From: Phycisphaerae bacterium
Lineage (GTDB): Bacteria; Planctomycetota; Phycisphaerae; Phycisphaerales; SM1A02
Reading direction: 5' to 3'
Length of the DNA stretch: 8,203 bases
Assembly (NCBI GenBank): GCA_002683195.1
Contig: NYSW01000092.1
Coordinates: 1 to 8,203, forward strand
Shown here: in pieces, positions 1-5,780 of the stretch
How the letters are laid out: the number at the start of each line of letters is the position of its first letter
Numbering within the stretch: the first letter of the stretch is position 1
Position numbers and translations under genes: made by a program
Notes under the pieces: generated by a model
Database searches by the model: none
What the model was told of the DNA's origin: nothing
What the model saw: the letters and a program-made list of their open reading frames with translations, nothing else

Positions 1-198
1 CCGGAGGCCGCCGCGATCGACGGGACGGTGATTCCCCAGATCGAGACCGACGACGTCTCACGACTTCTTCGCGAGGTCCACATCCATGGCGGTTCGGTCG
101 ACGGGCCTCATCGCGAACCGGATCAAGGCTTCGACTTCGGCTCGTTCCGGGACCCGGAAGGAAACACCTGGTGGGTGGTGGATCCGAACGGCCCGTGA
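1..198 (+). CDS. VOC (glyoxalase/bleomycin-resistance-like) family protein, C-terminal part
   Basis: The window opens inside this gene; 65 codons in frame 1 precede a TGA at 196-198. The visible part reads as the last beta-alpha-beta unit of a vicinal-oxygen-chelate domain: a strand (VIPQIETDD), a helix (VSRLLREVHIHGG), a turn (SVDGPHREPD) and the family signature FRDPEGNTWWVV near the end. In metal-dependent glyoxalases a Glu usually follows DPxGN as a metal ligand; here that stretch is WWVV. The protein may therefore belong to a branch without that ligand, or use another one. Substrate and function cannot be told from this fragment, since the N-terminal half lies outside the window. It converges on aat with a 13-bp gap and no visible terminator. 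The family call is fairly safe; a specific function is not. Confidence 0.75.
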   Translation, partial: PEAAAIDGTVIPQIETDDVSRLLREVHIHGGSVDGPHREPDQGFDFGSFRDPEGNTWWVVDPNGP

Positions 199-211
199 TC
201 CACGAGGGCGA

Positions 212-826
212 TCATGCCCGTTCCGAACTGAAGGCCACCGTCGGCCAGTCCCGAGGGCTGACCGCGGCCTGCTCGAATCGCCGGAGGTACTCCTCGTCGG
301 CGATCTCGACCACCCCGAACTTCGAGATGTGTGGATTTTCGAACTGCACGTCGAAGATCTGGAAATCCGCCGAAGCAAGCCCGCGGATGGTCTCGACCAA
401 TGCGATGCTGCTCGCATCCGTCCCCCCCCGGTCCGGGCGACTGAACATCGATTCCGCCATGAACGCCGCTCCGATGTGCACCCCATAGAGACCACCGACC
501 AGATCATCTCCGAGCCAGGCCTCGACACTGTGGGCATAGCCCCGGTCATGAAGTTCGGAATACGCCAGGGCCATCTGCGGGGAGCACCAGCATCCGTCAT
601 CCCGTTCGCGATGGCACTCGTCGAGTACTTGATCGAAGGCCTGATCCGAGGTCAGTCGAAAAGGTCGACGACGAATCGCGCGTTCCAGGCTTCTGGAAAC
701 GTGAAGACCATCGAATTCGATCACCGCCCGAGGCTCGGGACGGAACAGATGAACCTCGTCTGCGCCCTCATCCCACATGGGGAACGCGCCGAGGGCGTAG
801 ATCTTGAGTAGGAGATCGGCATCCAT
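212..826 (-). CDS. aat: Leucyl/phenylalanyl-tRNA--protein transferase
   Basis: This cytoplasmic enzyme moves Leu or Phe from charged tRNA onto proteins with an N-terminal Arg or Lys, marking them for ClpS/ClpAP degradation (family knowledge). The 204-residue product carries the expected landmarks in order: YALGAFPMW (10-18), RPEPRAVIEFDGLHVSRS (29-46), the FRLTSDQAFDQV region (56-67), ELHDRGYAHSVEAW (91-104), LVGGLYGVHIGAAFMAESMFSR (109-130) and DVQFENPH (159-166). It is somewhat shorter than the E. coli protein (about 234 residues) at the N-terminus. The Met at 826 is chosen because homology begins at once after it (LLLKIYALGAF). I see no Shine-Dalgarno before it, so it may be leaderless or weakly initiated. 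An upstream in-frame extension to 934 is possible, but its residues do not resemble the family. It diverges from the aldo/keto reductase gene and converges on the VOC gene. Confidence 0.93.
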   Translation of the reverse strand: MDADLLLKIYALGAFPMWDEGADEVHLFRPEPRAVIEFDGLHVSRSLERAIRRRPFRLTSDQAFDQVLDECHRERDDGCWCSPQMALAYSELHDRGYAHSVEAWLGDDLVGGLYGVHIGAAFMAESMFSRPDRGGTDASSIALVETIRGLASADFQIFDVQFENPHISKFGVVEIADEEYLRRFEQAAVSPRDWPTVAFSSERA

Positions 827-932
827 GACGATGACGAGCGTAGCCGAGACCGACGTTCCCGTAGAATTCCGACGCCCGCCGAATCTCATCGACGCGGCGA
901 AGACGGCACCCGTCACTCGGAAGAATGCAGGC

Positions 933-1892
933 ATGAAATATCGACGACTCGGACGCAGTGGGCTTCAGGTGAGCGAAATCGGACTCGGCTCCTGGCTGAC
1001 GCTCGACGAAGGTGACGCCGAGCACGCCTCGCTCCTGCACCGGACCGCGTACGAAAACGGGATCAACTTCTTCGATACCGCGAACCAGTACGGCCTCGGT
1101 TCCACCGAATCCGTGGTGGGTGAGGCCCTCTCCCCTTTCCGGAGGGAGACCTACGTTCTCGCCACCAAGGCTTTCTGGCCCTACGAAGAAGACTGGCCGT
1201 TTCCCGGAGTCAATGATCGCGGCCTCTCCCGCAAGCATCTCTTTCTGGAGATCGAGAAAAGCCTGAAGAAGCTCCGCACCGACCACCTCGATCTGTACCA
1301 GTGCCATCGCTTCGATCCCGAAACTCCGCTCGAAGAGACCTGTCGCGCCATGAACGATCTGGTGGAGCAGGGAAAGACACTCCACTGGGGCGTGAGCGAG
1401 TGGAATGCCGCCCAGATCGACGAGGCGGTCTCGATCTGCGAGGAGGCGGGCTGGTACCGGCCCATTTCCAACCAGCCCATCTACAACATGATCGACCGGC
1501 ACTGGGAGAACGAAGTGTTCCCCGCCACCCGACGCGGCGGCCTCGGGAACGTGTGCTTCAGTCCGCTCGCAGAGGGTCTTCTGACCGGAAAATATTCCAA
1601 CGGCACACCGGAAGACGCGAGAGCGGCCCACCAGACCAAGGGGCAGTTCATCCGTCGCCGTTTCAACGATGCCAATCTCGAACGCGTGCGACGGCTCGGT
1701 GAGATCGCGGCCGACCTGAGCGTCCCGCTCTCGAACCTCGCGCTGCGATGGTGCCTGCGACGAGAAGAGGTCTCGAGCTGCATCATCGGAGCCAGCCGAC
1801 CGGAACAGATTCTCGAGAACGTCGCAGGGCCGGATCTGTCCTGGGACGAAGCGATCGAGGAACGGGTGGAGGCGACGCTCGGCGGCGCCTGA
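933..1892 (+). CDS. Aldo/keto reductase (Kv-beta / YghZ-like)
   Basis: A 319-residue NADPH-dependent oxidoreductase of the aldo/keto reductase superfamily (TIM barrel, cytoplasmic). The start MKYRRLGRSGLQVSEIGLGSW is typical of the AKR6/AKR14-like branch (voltage-gated K+ channel beta subunit and E. coli YghZ relatives). The catalytic tetrad is intact: Asp48 and Tyr53 in FFDTANQYG, Lys79 in VLATK, His125 in YQCHRFDP. Other family marks are NDRGLSRKH (94-102), GVSEW, SNQPIYN, SPLAEGLLTGKY and the C-terminal cofactor loop IIGASRPEQILEN. Substrate is unknown; relatives reduce small aldehydes such as methylglyoxal or glyceraldehyde-3-phosphate. The Met at 933 fits the family start and has a GGAAG ribosome site 919-923. 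The frame stays open upstream to a TTG at 804 and an ATG at 825, which would add 36-43 residues. It converges on the small minus-strand gene with a 25-bp gap and no clear terminator. Confidence 0.93.
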   Translation: MKYRRLGRSGLQVSEIGLGSWLTLDEGDAEHASLLHRTAYENGINFFDTANQYGLGSTESVVGEALSPFRRETYVLATKAFWPYEEDWPFPGVNDRGLSRKHLFLEIEKSLKKLRTDHLDLYQCHRFDPETPLEETCRAMNDLVEQGKTLHWGVSEWNAAQIDEAVSICEEAGWYRPISNQPIYNMIDRHWENEVFPATRRGGLGNVCFSPLAEGLLTGKYSNGTPEDARAAHQTKGQFIRRRFNDANLERVRRLGEIAADLSVPLSNLALRWCLRREEVSSCIIGASRPEQILENVAGPDLSWDEAIEERVEATLGGA

Positions 1893-1917
1893 CCCGGCGG
1901 AGCCCCGACGCGGATGG

Positions 1918-2172
1918 TCAGTCCTCGTCCGGTCGCCGAACGCCATCGACCTGGCCGAGCAGCACTCGAAGGATCAGCCGATCTCCCGGGGAAGGAAGAC
2001 GTCGAACGCCATCTTCGCCCGGTGCGAAGGTGTGGTTCGGCACGCGAGCCATCGTCGCGGCGGCGTCTCCGGGCACCCGGACGGCGAGATCGACGTACAG
2101 ATCCCCATGAATGGAGAGCGGACTCGCCGCTTCGACCACGACTTCGACTTCACCGGCGATGGGCAACGGCAT
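1918..2172 (-). CDS. Small hypothetical protein downstream of aldehyde dehydrogenase
   Basis: I do not recognise this 84-residue protein. Three things support a real gene. It fills the gap between the convergent reductase and the aldehyde dehydrogenase. It has a good ribosome site (GGGAG, 2180-2184 read on the minus strand, 7 bases before the ATG). It lies 21 bp after the aldehyde dehydrogenase stop, on the same strand. The sequence suggests a small beta-rich fold: alternating hydrophobic strands (EVEVVVEA, GDLYVDLAVRVP, RLILRVLLGQVDGV) joined by Gly/Pro/Asp turns, with an acidic RRPDED tail. The last strand pair is reminiscent of OB-like barrels, but that is only an impression. There is no signal peptide, membrane segment or Cys/His metal motif. 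It is probably translated with the dehydrogenase. The alternative is a chance open frame; overlapping frames here are also open but lack ribosome sites or sensible composition. Confidence 0.55.
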   Translation of the reverse strand: MPLPIAGEVEVVVEAASPLSIHGDLYVDLAVRVPGDAAATMARVPNHTFAPGEDGVRRLPSPGDRLILRVLLGQVDGVRRPDED

Positions 2173-2193
2173 GCTGGAACTCCCGAATGGACT

Positions 2194-3609
2194 TCAGTCC
2201 GAAGACTTCGCCCGACTGATGGTGCGGACCTGACAGAACTGTCGGTGACCATACCGGCCACCGTGCCAGCCGTAGCCGCTTTCCATCGCACCCACCCAGG
2301 GGCTTCCGTCGGCGCCACCGCATCCCTGATTGACCCCGATCATTCCCGCGGTCAGTTTCCCTGCGACTTCTTCCGCTTTTTCCGCATCACCCCAGACGCA
2401 TGCCGCCAGACCGAAACGAGTGTCGTTGGCGAGTCGAACCGCGTCGTCCGCAGATCGCACGGGCATGACGCACGCCACCGGCCCGAAGGTCTCCTCCCGC
2501 ATGATCTCCATGTCGTGGGTGACATCGGCGAGCACGGTGAGCGGCACGAAATTTCCTTCTCCCCCGTCTTCCGGACCATGACATCCCACCAGGACCCGTG
2601 CCCCTTCACGAACCGCCGCTTCCACCTGACGAAGCACGTGATCCTTCTGCCCGCGATTGATCATCGGACCGACTTCAACCCCGGGATCCATGCCGGGACC
2701 AAGCTTCATCTCCGTCGCCTTCTCGACCAACTTCATCGTGAAGTCTTCGACGATCGAATCGTCGACGTAGATGCGCTCCGTGCTCACGCAGACCTGCCCG
2801 GCGTTGCGGAACGAGTTCCGAGCCGCGAAGGCCGCGGCCGCATCGAGGTCGGCACCCTCGAGCACGATCATCGGGTCCTTTCCTCCAAGTTCGAGGATCA
2901 CTCGCTTCAGACTTCCACTGGCTTCCTTGAGAATGTGCTTGCCCGCTTCCCGGCTGCCGGTGAACACCACCAGGTCGATCGGCGCCTGGACCAGCGCCCG
3001 CCCCTGCCGTTCGTCTCCGATCACCAGCTGCATGACGTTCGCGGGCAGGAACTCGTTCAGCACCGCCACCCATTCCCTCGCCACCAGCGGGGTTTCCTCG
3101 CTGGGCTTCAAGAGGACGGTGTTACCCGCCATCAATGCGGGGATGACCGACTGGAACACCATCAACAACGGAAAGTTCCACGGGGTGATCGCAGCGACCA
3201 CTCCGAAGGGATCGAAGCGCAAGGTCGTCCGGAGACTCTGATCCTCGAGGGTCTCGGACCGAAGGGCTTCGACGATCGCATCGACTTCATCCGTGATGCC
3301 CTTGGCGCAGTACGTCGCTTCGCCGACTCCCTGCGGCTTCGGCTTCCCCATCTCGCGGGTGAGCAGTTCCCCGATTCGCGAGGCTTCTTCGGAAAGCCGG
3401 GGAACGGCCGACTTCAAGATCTCGGCCCGTTGCTCCAGCGTCATCGCACCCCAGCTCCGCTGAGCGAGCCGAGCGTCCCGAACCATCTGCGGGATGAGTT
3501 CCGCGGGGGTGACCGGAATCTCGCCCACGGGTTCTCCGTCGGCCGGATTCATGGAGACGAGCGTCTGAGGCGTGAGGGTCAGGGCGGGTTCGGAAGAAAC
3601 TGGGGACAT
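2194..3609 (-). CDS. NAD(P)-dependent aldehyde dehydrogenase
   Basis: A 471-residue member of the aldehyde dehydrogenase superfamily, which oxidises aldehydes to carboxylic acids in the cytoplasm; closest in style to succinate-semialdehyde-type enzymes. Motifs appear in order: EMGKP (86-90), PWNFP with oxyanion-hole Asn145, cofactor-binding Lys168 in LLKPSEETP, FTGSREAGK (216-224), general base Glu240 in LELGGKDP, catalytic Cys274 in GQVCVS, and EETFGP (372-377). The C-terminal loop is unusual: where many relatives have PFGG-K-SG-G-E-G, this one reads SPWVGAMESGYGWHGGRYG. The Met at 3609 has a GGAG ribosome site 7 bases upstream; the frame runs open to 3744, but that part has no family resemblance. 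A TAAAAT sequence (3639-3644 on the minus strand) could be a -10 element, but no good -35 accompanies it. The gene is followed by a small gene, likely in one operon. The true substrate is unknown. Confidence 0.93.
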   Translation of the reverse strand: MSPVSSEPALTLTPQTLVSMNPADGEPVGEIPVTPAELIPQMVRDARLAQRSWGAMTLEQRAEILKSAVPRLSEEASRIGELLTREMGKPKPQGVGEATYCAKGITDEVDAIVEALRSETLEDQSLRTTLRFDPFGVVAAITPWNFPLLMVFQSVIPALMAGNTVLLKPSEETPLVAREWVAVLNEFLPANVMQLVIGDERQGRALVQAPIDLVVFTGSREAGKHILKEASGSLKRVILELGGKDPMIVLEGADLDAAAAFAARNSFRNAGQVCVSTERIYVDDSIVEDFTMKLVEKATEMKLGPGMDPGVEVGPMINRGQKDHVLRQVEAAVREGARVLVGCHGPEDGGEGNFVPLTVLADVTHDMEIMREETFGPVACVMPVRSADDAVRLANDTRFGLAACVWGDAEKAEEVAGKLTAGMIGVNQGCGGADGSPWVGAMESGYGWHGGRYGHRQFCQVRTISRAKSSD

Positions 3610-3826
3610 GATCGGACTCCGTTGCGAGGGGGGGTTGGATTTTAACAGGGTCCGCCGCCCCCCCACTTGTCGCGGAATGCCGGTTCGATCCAGTCGACAT
3701 GTCCCCGCCGTCTCGCGGGCGGGCAACGGTCTCAGGCGACTCACTCCCGGATCACTCGATCGAGATCGCAGCCGCCACGAACCAGAGACCGATATTCAAT
3801 TTGAAGCGTTCACAAGGAACCGCCCC
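3610..3826. other. 217-bp divergent intergenic region
   Basis: This spacer separates the divergent starts of the aldehyde dehydrogenase (-) and the repeat protein (+), so it must carry both promoters. I find no convincing -35/-10 pair. On the minus strand TAAAAT (3639-3644) is a possible -10. On the plus strand the AT-rich stretch around 3790-3803 lies just before the ribosome site AAGGA (3814-3818). A GC hairpin (CCCGCC 3704-3709 with GGCGGG 3718-3723, 8-base loop) has no T-run, so it is not a terminator. No gene is supported here. Confidence 0.4.
3628..3664. repeat. G7/C7 inverted repeat upstream of aldehyde dehydrogenase
   Basis: A run of seven G (3628-3634) is complementary to a run of seven C (3658-3664), with 23 bases between. 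The spacer contains the only AT-rich stretch nearby (ATTTTAA, 3639-3645). Read on the minus strand, the element sits 19-55 bases before the dehydrogenase ATG, so it could form a leader hairpin if transcription starts further upstream. No regulator site is recognised. Confidence 0.3.
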
Positions 3827-4384
3827 ATGCACGTACGCACCATCCTGACTGCCGCCCTCCTGCTCCCCATGCTCTCCCTTGCTCAGCCAGTCGCCTCCGC
3901 GGAGTCGCCGCAGGATTCCAGCCCGAACTCGACGACCGAGCGCACGCCGCCCTCAAAGGAAGTCCAACCGGAGCGTGGGGGCGAAAATCGAGCCCGCCGA
4001 GCCGGCGGCGAAGCAAGCCGGAGCGACGATCAGCGCCGTGACTCCCGCCGGGCTCGACGTGGCGCCGATCGACCCGAAAACCGCGGCGAGGCCCGACGAG
4101 GCGACCAGCGACCCGGGAACCGCGGCCAGGTCCGACGAGGCGACCAGCGACCCGGAAACCGCGGCCAGGTCCGACGAGGCGACCAGCGACCCGTAAACCG
4201 TGGTCAGGTCCGACGAGGCGACCAGCGACCCGGAAACCGCGGCCAGGTCCGACGCGGCGACCAGCGACCCGGAAACCGTGGTCAGGTCCGACGCGGCGAC
4301 CAGCGACCCGGCAACCGTGGTCAGGTCCGAAGAGGCAACCAGCGTTCTGAGCGGAAGGGCGAAGGCGAAAAACGTCGCCGTTGA
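3827..4384 (+). CDS. Secreted Arg/Gly-rich tandem-repeat protein
   Basis: I do not recognise a named family. The 185-residue product starts with a clear Sec signal peptide: basic MHVR, a hydrophobic core (TILTAALLLPMLSLA) and an Ala-rich cleavage site near ASA (23-25). A Ser/Thr/Pro/Glu linker (26-55) and an Arg-rich stretch (56-76) follow. Then come eight tandem 13-residue units (77-180, consensus RRGDQRPGNRGQV) and a basic EKRRR end. By hand count the mature part has about 48 Arg/Lys against 22 Asp/Glu, giving a net charge near +26, and no Cys. It is probably disordered and exported, and could bind acidic polymers (polysaccharide, nucleic acid, polyphosphate) or mineral; that is inference. 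Units 1-6 each carry RGD. The ATG at 3827 has AAGGA 8 bases upstream and fits the signal peptide. Two terminators follow at once, so it is likely a single-gene transcript. The other open frames across the repeat are by-products of its 39-bp period. Confidence 0.75.
   Translation: MHVRTILTAALLLPMLSLAQPVASAESPQDSSPNSTTERTPPSKEVQPERGGENRARRAGGEASRSDDQRRDSRRARRGADRPENRGEARRGDQRPGNRGQVRRGDQRPGNRGQVRRGDQRPVNRGQVRRGDQRPGNRGQVRRGDQRPGNRGQVRRGDQRPGNRGQVRRGNQRSERKGEGEKRRR
4055..4366 (+). repeat. 39-bp tandem repeat array, eight units
   Basis: Eight head-to-tail 39-bp units begin at 4055, 4094, 4133, 4172, 4211, 4250, 4289 and 4328. Units 1-6 (4094-4327) are nearly identical: units 2 and 4 match exactly, and units 5 and 6 differ at one base. 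Most differences are third-position (for example CGCGGC against CGTGGT); the one replacement in units 1-6 is Gly to Val in unit 3 (GTA). The first unit (RRGADRPENRGEA) and the last (RRGNQRSERKGEG) are diverged, as expected when an array grows and shrinks from its middle. The period is a multiple of three, so copy changes keep the frame. The array lies wholly inside the secreted repeat protein. Confidence 0.95.
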
Positions 4385-4387
4385 GTC

Positions 4388-4413
4388 CCTGCCCCCCCCA
4401 AAGCAGGTTTTTT
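4388..4413 (+). terminator. Intrinsic terminator 1 after the repeat protein
   Basis: CCTGC (4388-4392) pairs with GCAGG (4403-4407) around a 10-base C/A loop, followed at once by six T (4408-4413). It begins 4 bases after the stop codon of the repeat protein. The stem is short, but the layout is classic for a Rho-independent terminator. Confidence 0.75.
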
Positions 4414-4430
4414 CCCTTTCCGAAGTTCAG

Positions 4431-4467
4431 ACGGCCCCACTCGCCACCGGCGATCAGGGGCCGTTTC
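4431..4467 (+). terminator. Intrinsic terminator 2 (second of a tandem pair)
   Basis: An 8-bp perfect stem, ACGGCCCC (4431-4438) with GGGGCCGT (4457-4464), encloses a second 5-bp stem, TCGCC (4441-4445) with GGCGA (4449-4453), and a 3-base loop. TTTCTGT follows. The long GC stem with a short T-rich tail fits a backup terminator behind the first one. It could also serve as an RNA 3'-end stabiliser. Confidence 0.65.
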
Positions 4468-4878
4468 TGTGAAATCGGGCATCCGATCCCGGGAAATCTC
4501 GGGCCTGCAATGGCTCCCGAAGGGGTTGGCTGACAGATGGGTTTCGAGTACTCTTTCCGACTTGGGCCGTCAGTGACAGTTTTTCGCGATGCGGAAGTCT
4601 GGCGCTGCATGGGGCACGCCTTCGCGGCTTCGCGTGCTCCCGCCCTGTTTCGGCCGCGGAATCGGATCCGCTCGCCTCGTCGATCTTCGACGCTCGCGAC
4701 GCTCCGGACCGCGCCCCGTCGACCGGGATGGTCCCGTTCGGCGTCGTCGGTCCTGACGCGACAATCGTCGCGCGTTCGATCCGGTTCCTTCTGAAAGCGC
4801 CCGACTCGGTCAAAGGTTCCGATGATGCCCACCCGGCTTCTCGGAAAGACGACTCTTCCTGAATCGTCGATGAATCAC
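4468..4878. other. About 410-bp region without a convincing gene
   Basis: This stretch lies between the tandem terminators and tRNA-Gln, so it should contain the promoter for the tRNA and the following genes. I could not pick a credible -35/-10 pair. Small hairpins exist (for example CGTCGA/TCGACG, 4678-4692), but no RNA family is recognised. Long open frames occur on both strands; their compositions look like chance products of GC-rich DNA. One plus-strand frame (4473-4862, with an internal ATG at 4728) has a more protein-like second half and is listed among the findings as a possible remnant. Confidence 0.5.
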
Positions 4879-4949
4879 TGGCCCATGGTGTAACGGTAGC
4901 ACTCTTGGTTTTGGTCCAAGCAGTCCTAGTTCGAATCTAGGTGGGCCAG
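4879..4949 (+). tRNA. tRNA-Gln (anticodon UUG)
   Basis: A full cloverleaf of 71 bases can be drawn. The acceptor stem is TGGCCCA (4879-4885) with TGGGCCA (4942-4948), with discriminator G4949. The D stem is GTG/CAC plus a T-G pair, around the loop AACGGTA. The anticodon stem CTTGG (4904-4908) / CCAAG (4916-4920) carries loop TTTTGGT, giving anticodon TTG at 4911-4913. The T arm is CCTAG-TTCGAAT-CTAGG. The 3' CCA is not encoded, so it must be added by tRNA nucleotidyltransferase. It reads CAA and, by wobble, CAG. Only 48 bases separate it from the next start codon, with no terminator between, so it is probably transcribed with the glmU-like gene and then processed out. Confidence 0.96.
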
Positions 4950-4997
4950 CTTCCCTTCTCCCGAGTCGATCGCTTTCCCCTTCCCCTCGGAACGCAG

Positions 4998-5780
4998 ATG
5001 CCAACGTCACCCGACCATCCGAACGTGGACGCCGTGATCCTTGCCGCCGGCAAGGGCACCCGCATGCAGAGCGATCTCCCCAAGGTGATGCACGAGGTCG
5101 GCGACCGACCCATGCTGCACTGGGTGGTCGATGCCTGTCGCGAAGTCGGGGCGCGGAGAATCGTGGTGGTGGTCGGCCATCGAGCGGATCTGGTTCAGGC
5201 AAGCCTGGAAGGCGAGCCCGGAGTGGAATTCGTGACTCAGTCCGAGCAACTCGGAACCGGGCATGCGGTCGACCAGGCCCGGGCGGCCTTCAGCGGTTCG
5301 CCGGAAAACGATCTCCTCGTCCTCTGCGGCGACGGCCCGCTCATTCGAACGAAGACCCTCCGAACACTGCTGGAAACCCATCGCAGCGCCAACGCCGCCG
5401 CGACCCTCGCCACCGCGGTCATCGACGACGCGACCGGATACGGGCGCATCGTGCGGGACGACCACGGGGATTTCGCCCGGATCGTCGAACAGAAGGACGC
5501 TTCGGAAGCGGAACTCGCGCTTCGCGAGGTCAATCCCTCCTACTACTGCTTCCGAACCGGACCGCTCTTCGATCGCCTCGCCCGCACCAGCAACGACAAC
5601 GCCAATGGTGAGTACTACATCACCGACGTCTTCGGGATCGCCCGCGAAGACGGCGACCGGGTCGCGGTGGTCGATGCGGTTCCGCCCCAGGACATCCTGA
5701 GCATCAACGATCCGGGCCAACTCGCGGAAGTGGATGCCATCCTGCGAAACCGACTCGCCGACTCGGAAGGGACTCGATGA
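4998..5780 (+). CDS. GlmU-like UDP-N-acetylglucosamine pyrophosphorylase, single domain
   Basis: A 260-residue nucleotidyltransferase matching the N-terminal half of GlmU, which makes UDP-GlcNAc from UTP and GlcNAc-1-phosphate for peptidoglycan and lipopolysaccharide. Visible marks: LAAGKGTRM (15-23), Lys29 in LPKVMHEV, Gln81 and GTGHA (86-90), Asp112 in CGDGPLI, GYGRIVR (147-153), Glu164 in IVEQKDA, Asn179 in EVNPSYYCF, NGEYYITD (203-210) and Asn237 in SINDP, the probable metal-site Asn. E. coli GlmU is about 456 residues; this protein stops just after the linker and lacks the whole left-handed beta-helix acetyltransferase domain. The end is a clean stop overlapping prs (ATGA, 5777-5780), so it does not look like a recent frameshift. 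The ATG at 4998 is chosen because homology begins soon after; its ribosome site is weak. The frame is open to a GTG at 4941 inside the tRNA, which is unlikely. It might act on another sugar-1-phosphate. Confidence 0.85.
   Translation: MPTSPDHPNVDAVILAAGKGTRMQSDLPKVMHEVGDRPMLHWVVDACREVGARRIVVVVGHRADLVQASLEGEPGVEFVTQSEQLGTGHAVDQARAAFSGSPENDLLVLCGDGPLIRTKTLRTLLETHRSANAAATLATAVIDDATGYGRIVRDDHGDFARIVEQKDASEAELALREVNPSYYCFRTGPLFDRLARTSNDNANGEYYITDVFGIAREDGDRVAVVDAVPPQDILSINDPGQLAEVDAILRNRLADSEGTR

Noticed and set aside
2032..3645. A 537-codon plus-strand open frame opposite the aldehyde dehydrogenase
   Set aside because: It is His/Arg/Pro-rich shadow text; the minus strand carries every aldehyde dehydrogenase motif and a ribosome site.
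3704..3723. GC hairpin CCCGCC/GGCGGG in the divergent spacer as a terminator
   Set aside because: No T-run follows on either strand, and the flanking genes point away from it.
4055..4366. CRISPR array
   Set aside because: The units are directly adjacent with no unique spacers, lie inside a coding frame, and no cas gene is present.
3879..4472. Plus-strand open frames giving repeated TAARSDEATSDPE-like units
   Set aside because: They are out-of-frame readings of the same 39-bp repeat, broken by a stop at 4194-4196, with no ribosome site, while the frame used has a signal peptide and a ribosome site.
4678..4692. CGTCGA/TCGACG hairpin as a regulatory RNA
   Set aside because: A 6-bp stem with a 3-base loop is expected by chance in GC-rich DNA, and nothing around it supports a function.
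3810..4832. A 340-codon open frame on the minus strand across the repeat gene
   Set aside because: A 39-bp period with no stop in a given frame keeps that frame open by itself. The translation is Gly/Arg-rich noise with no signal peptide or domain, and it runs through both terminators.
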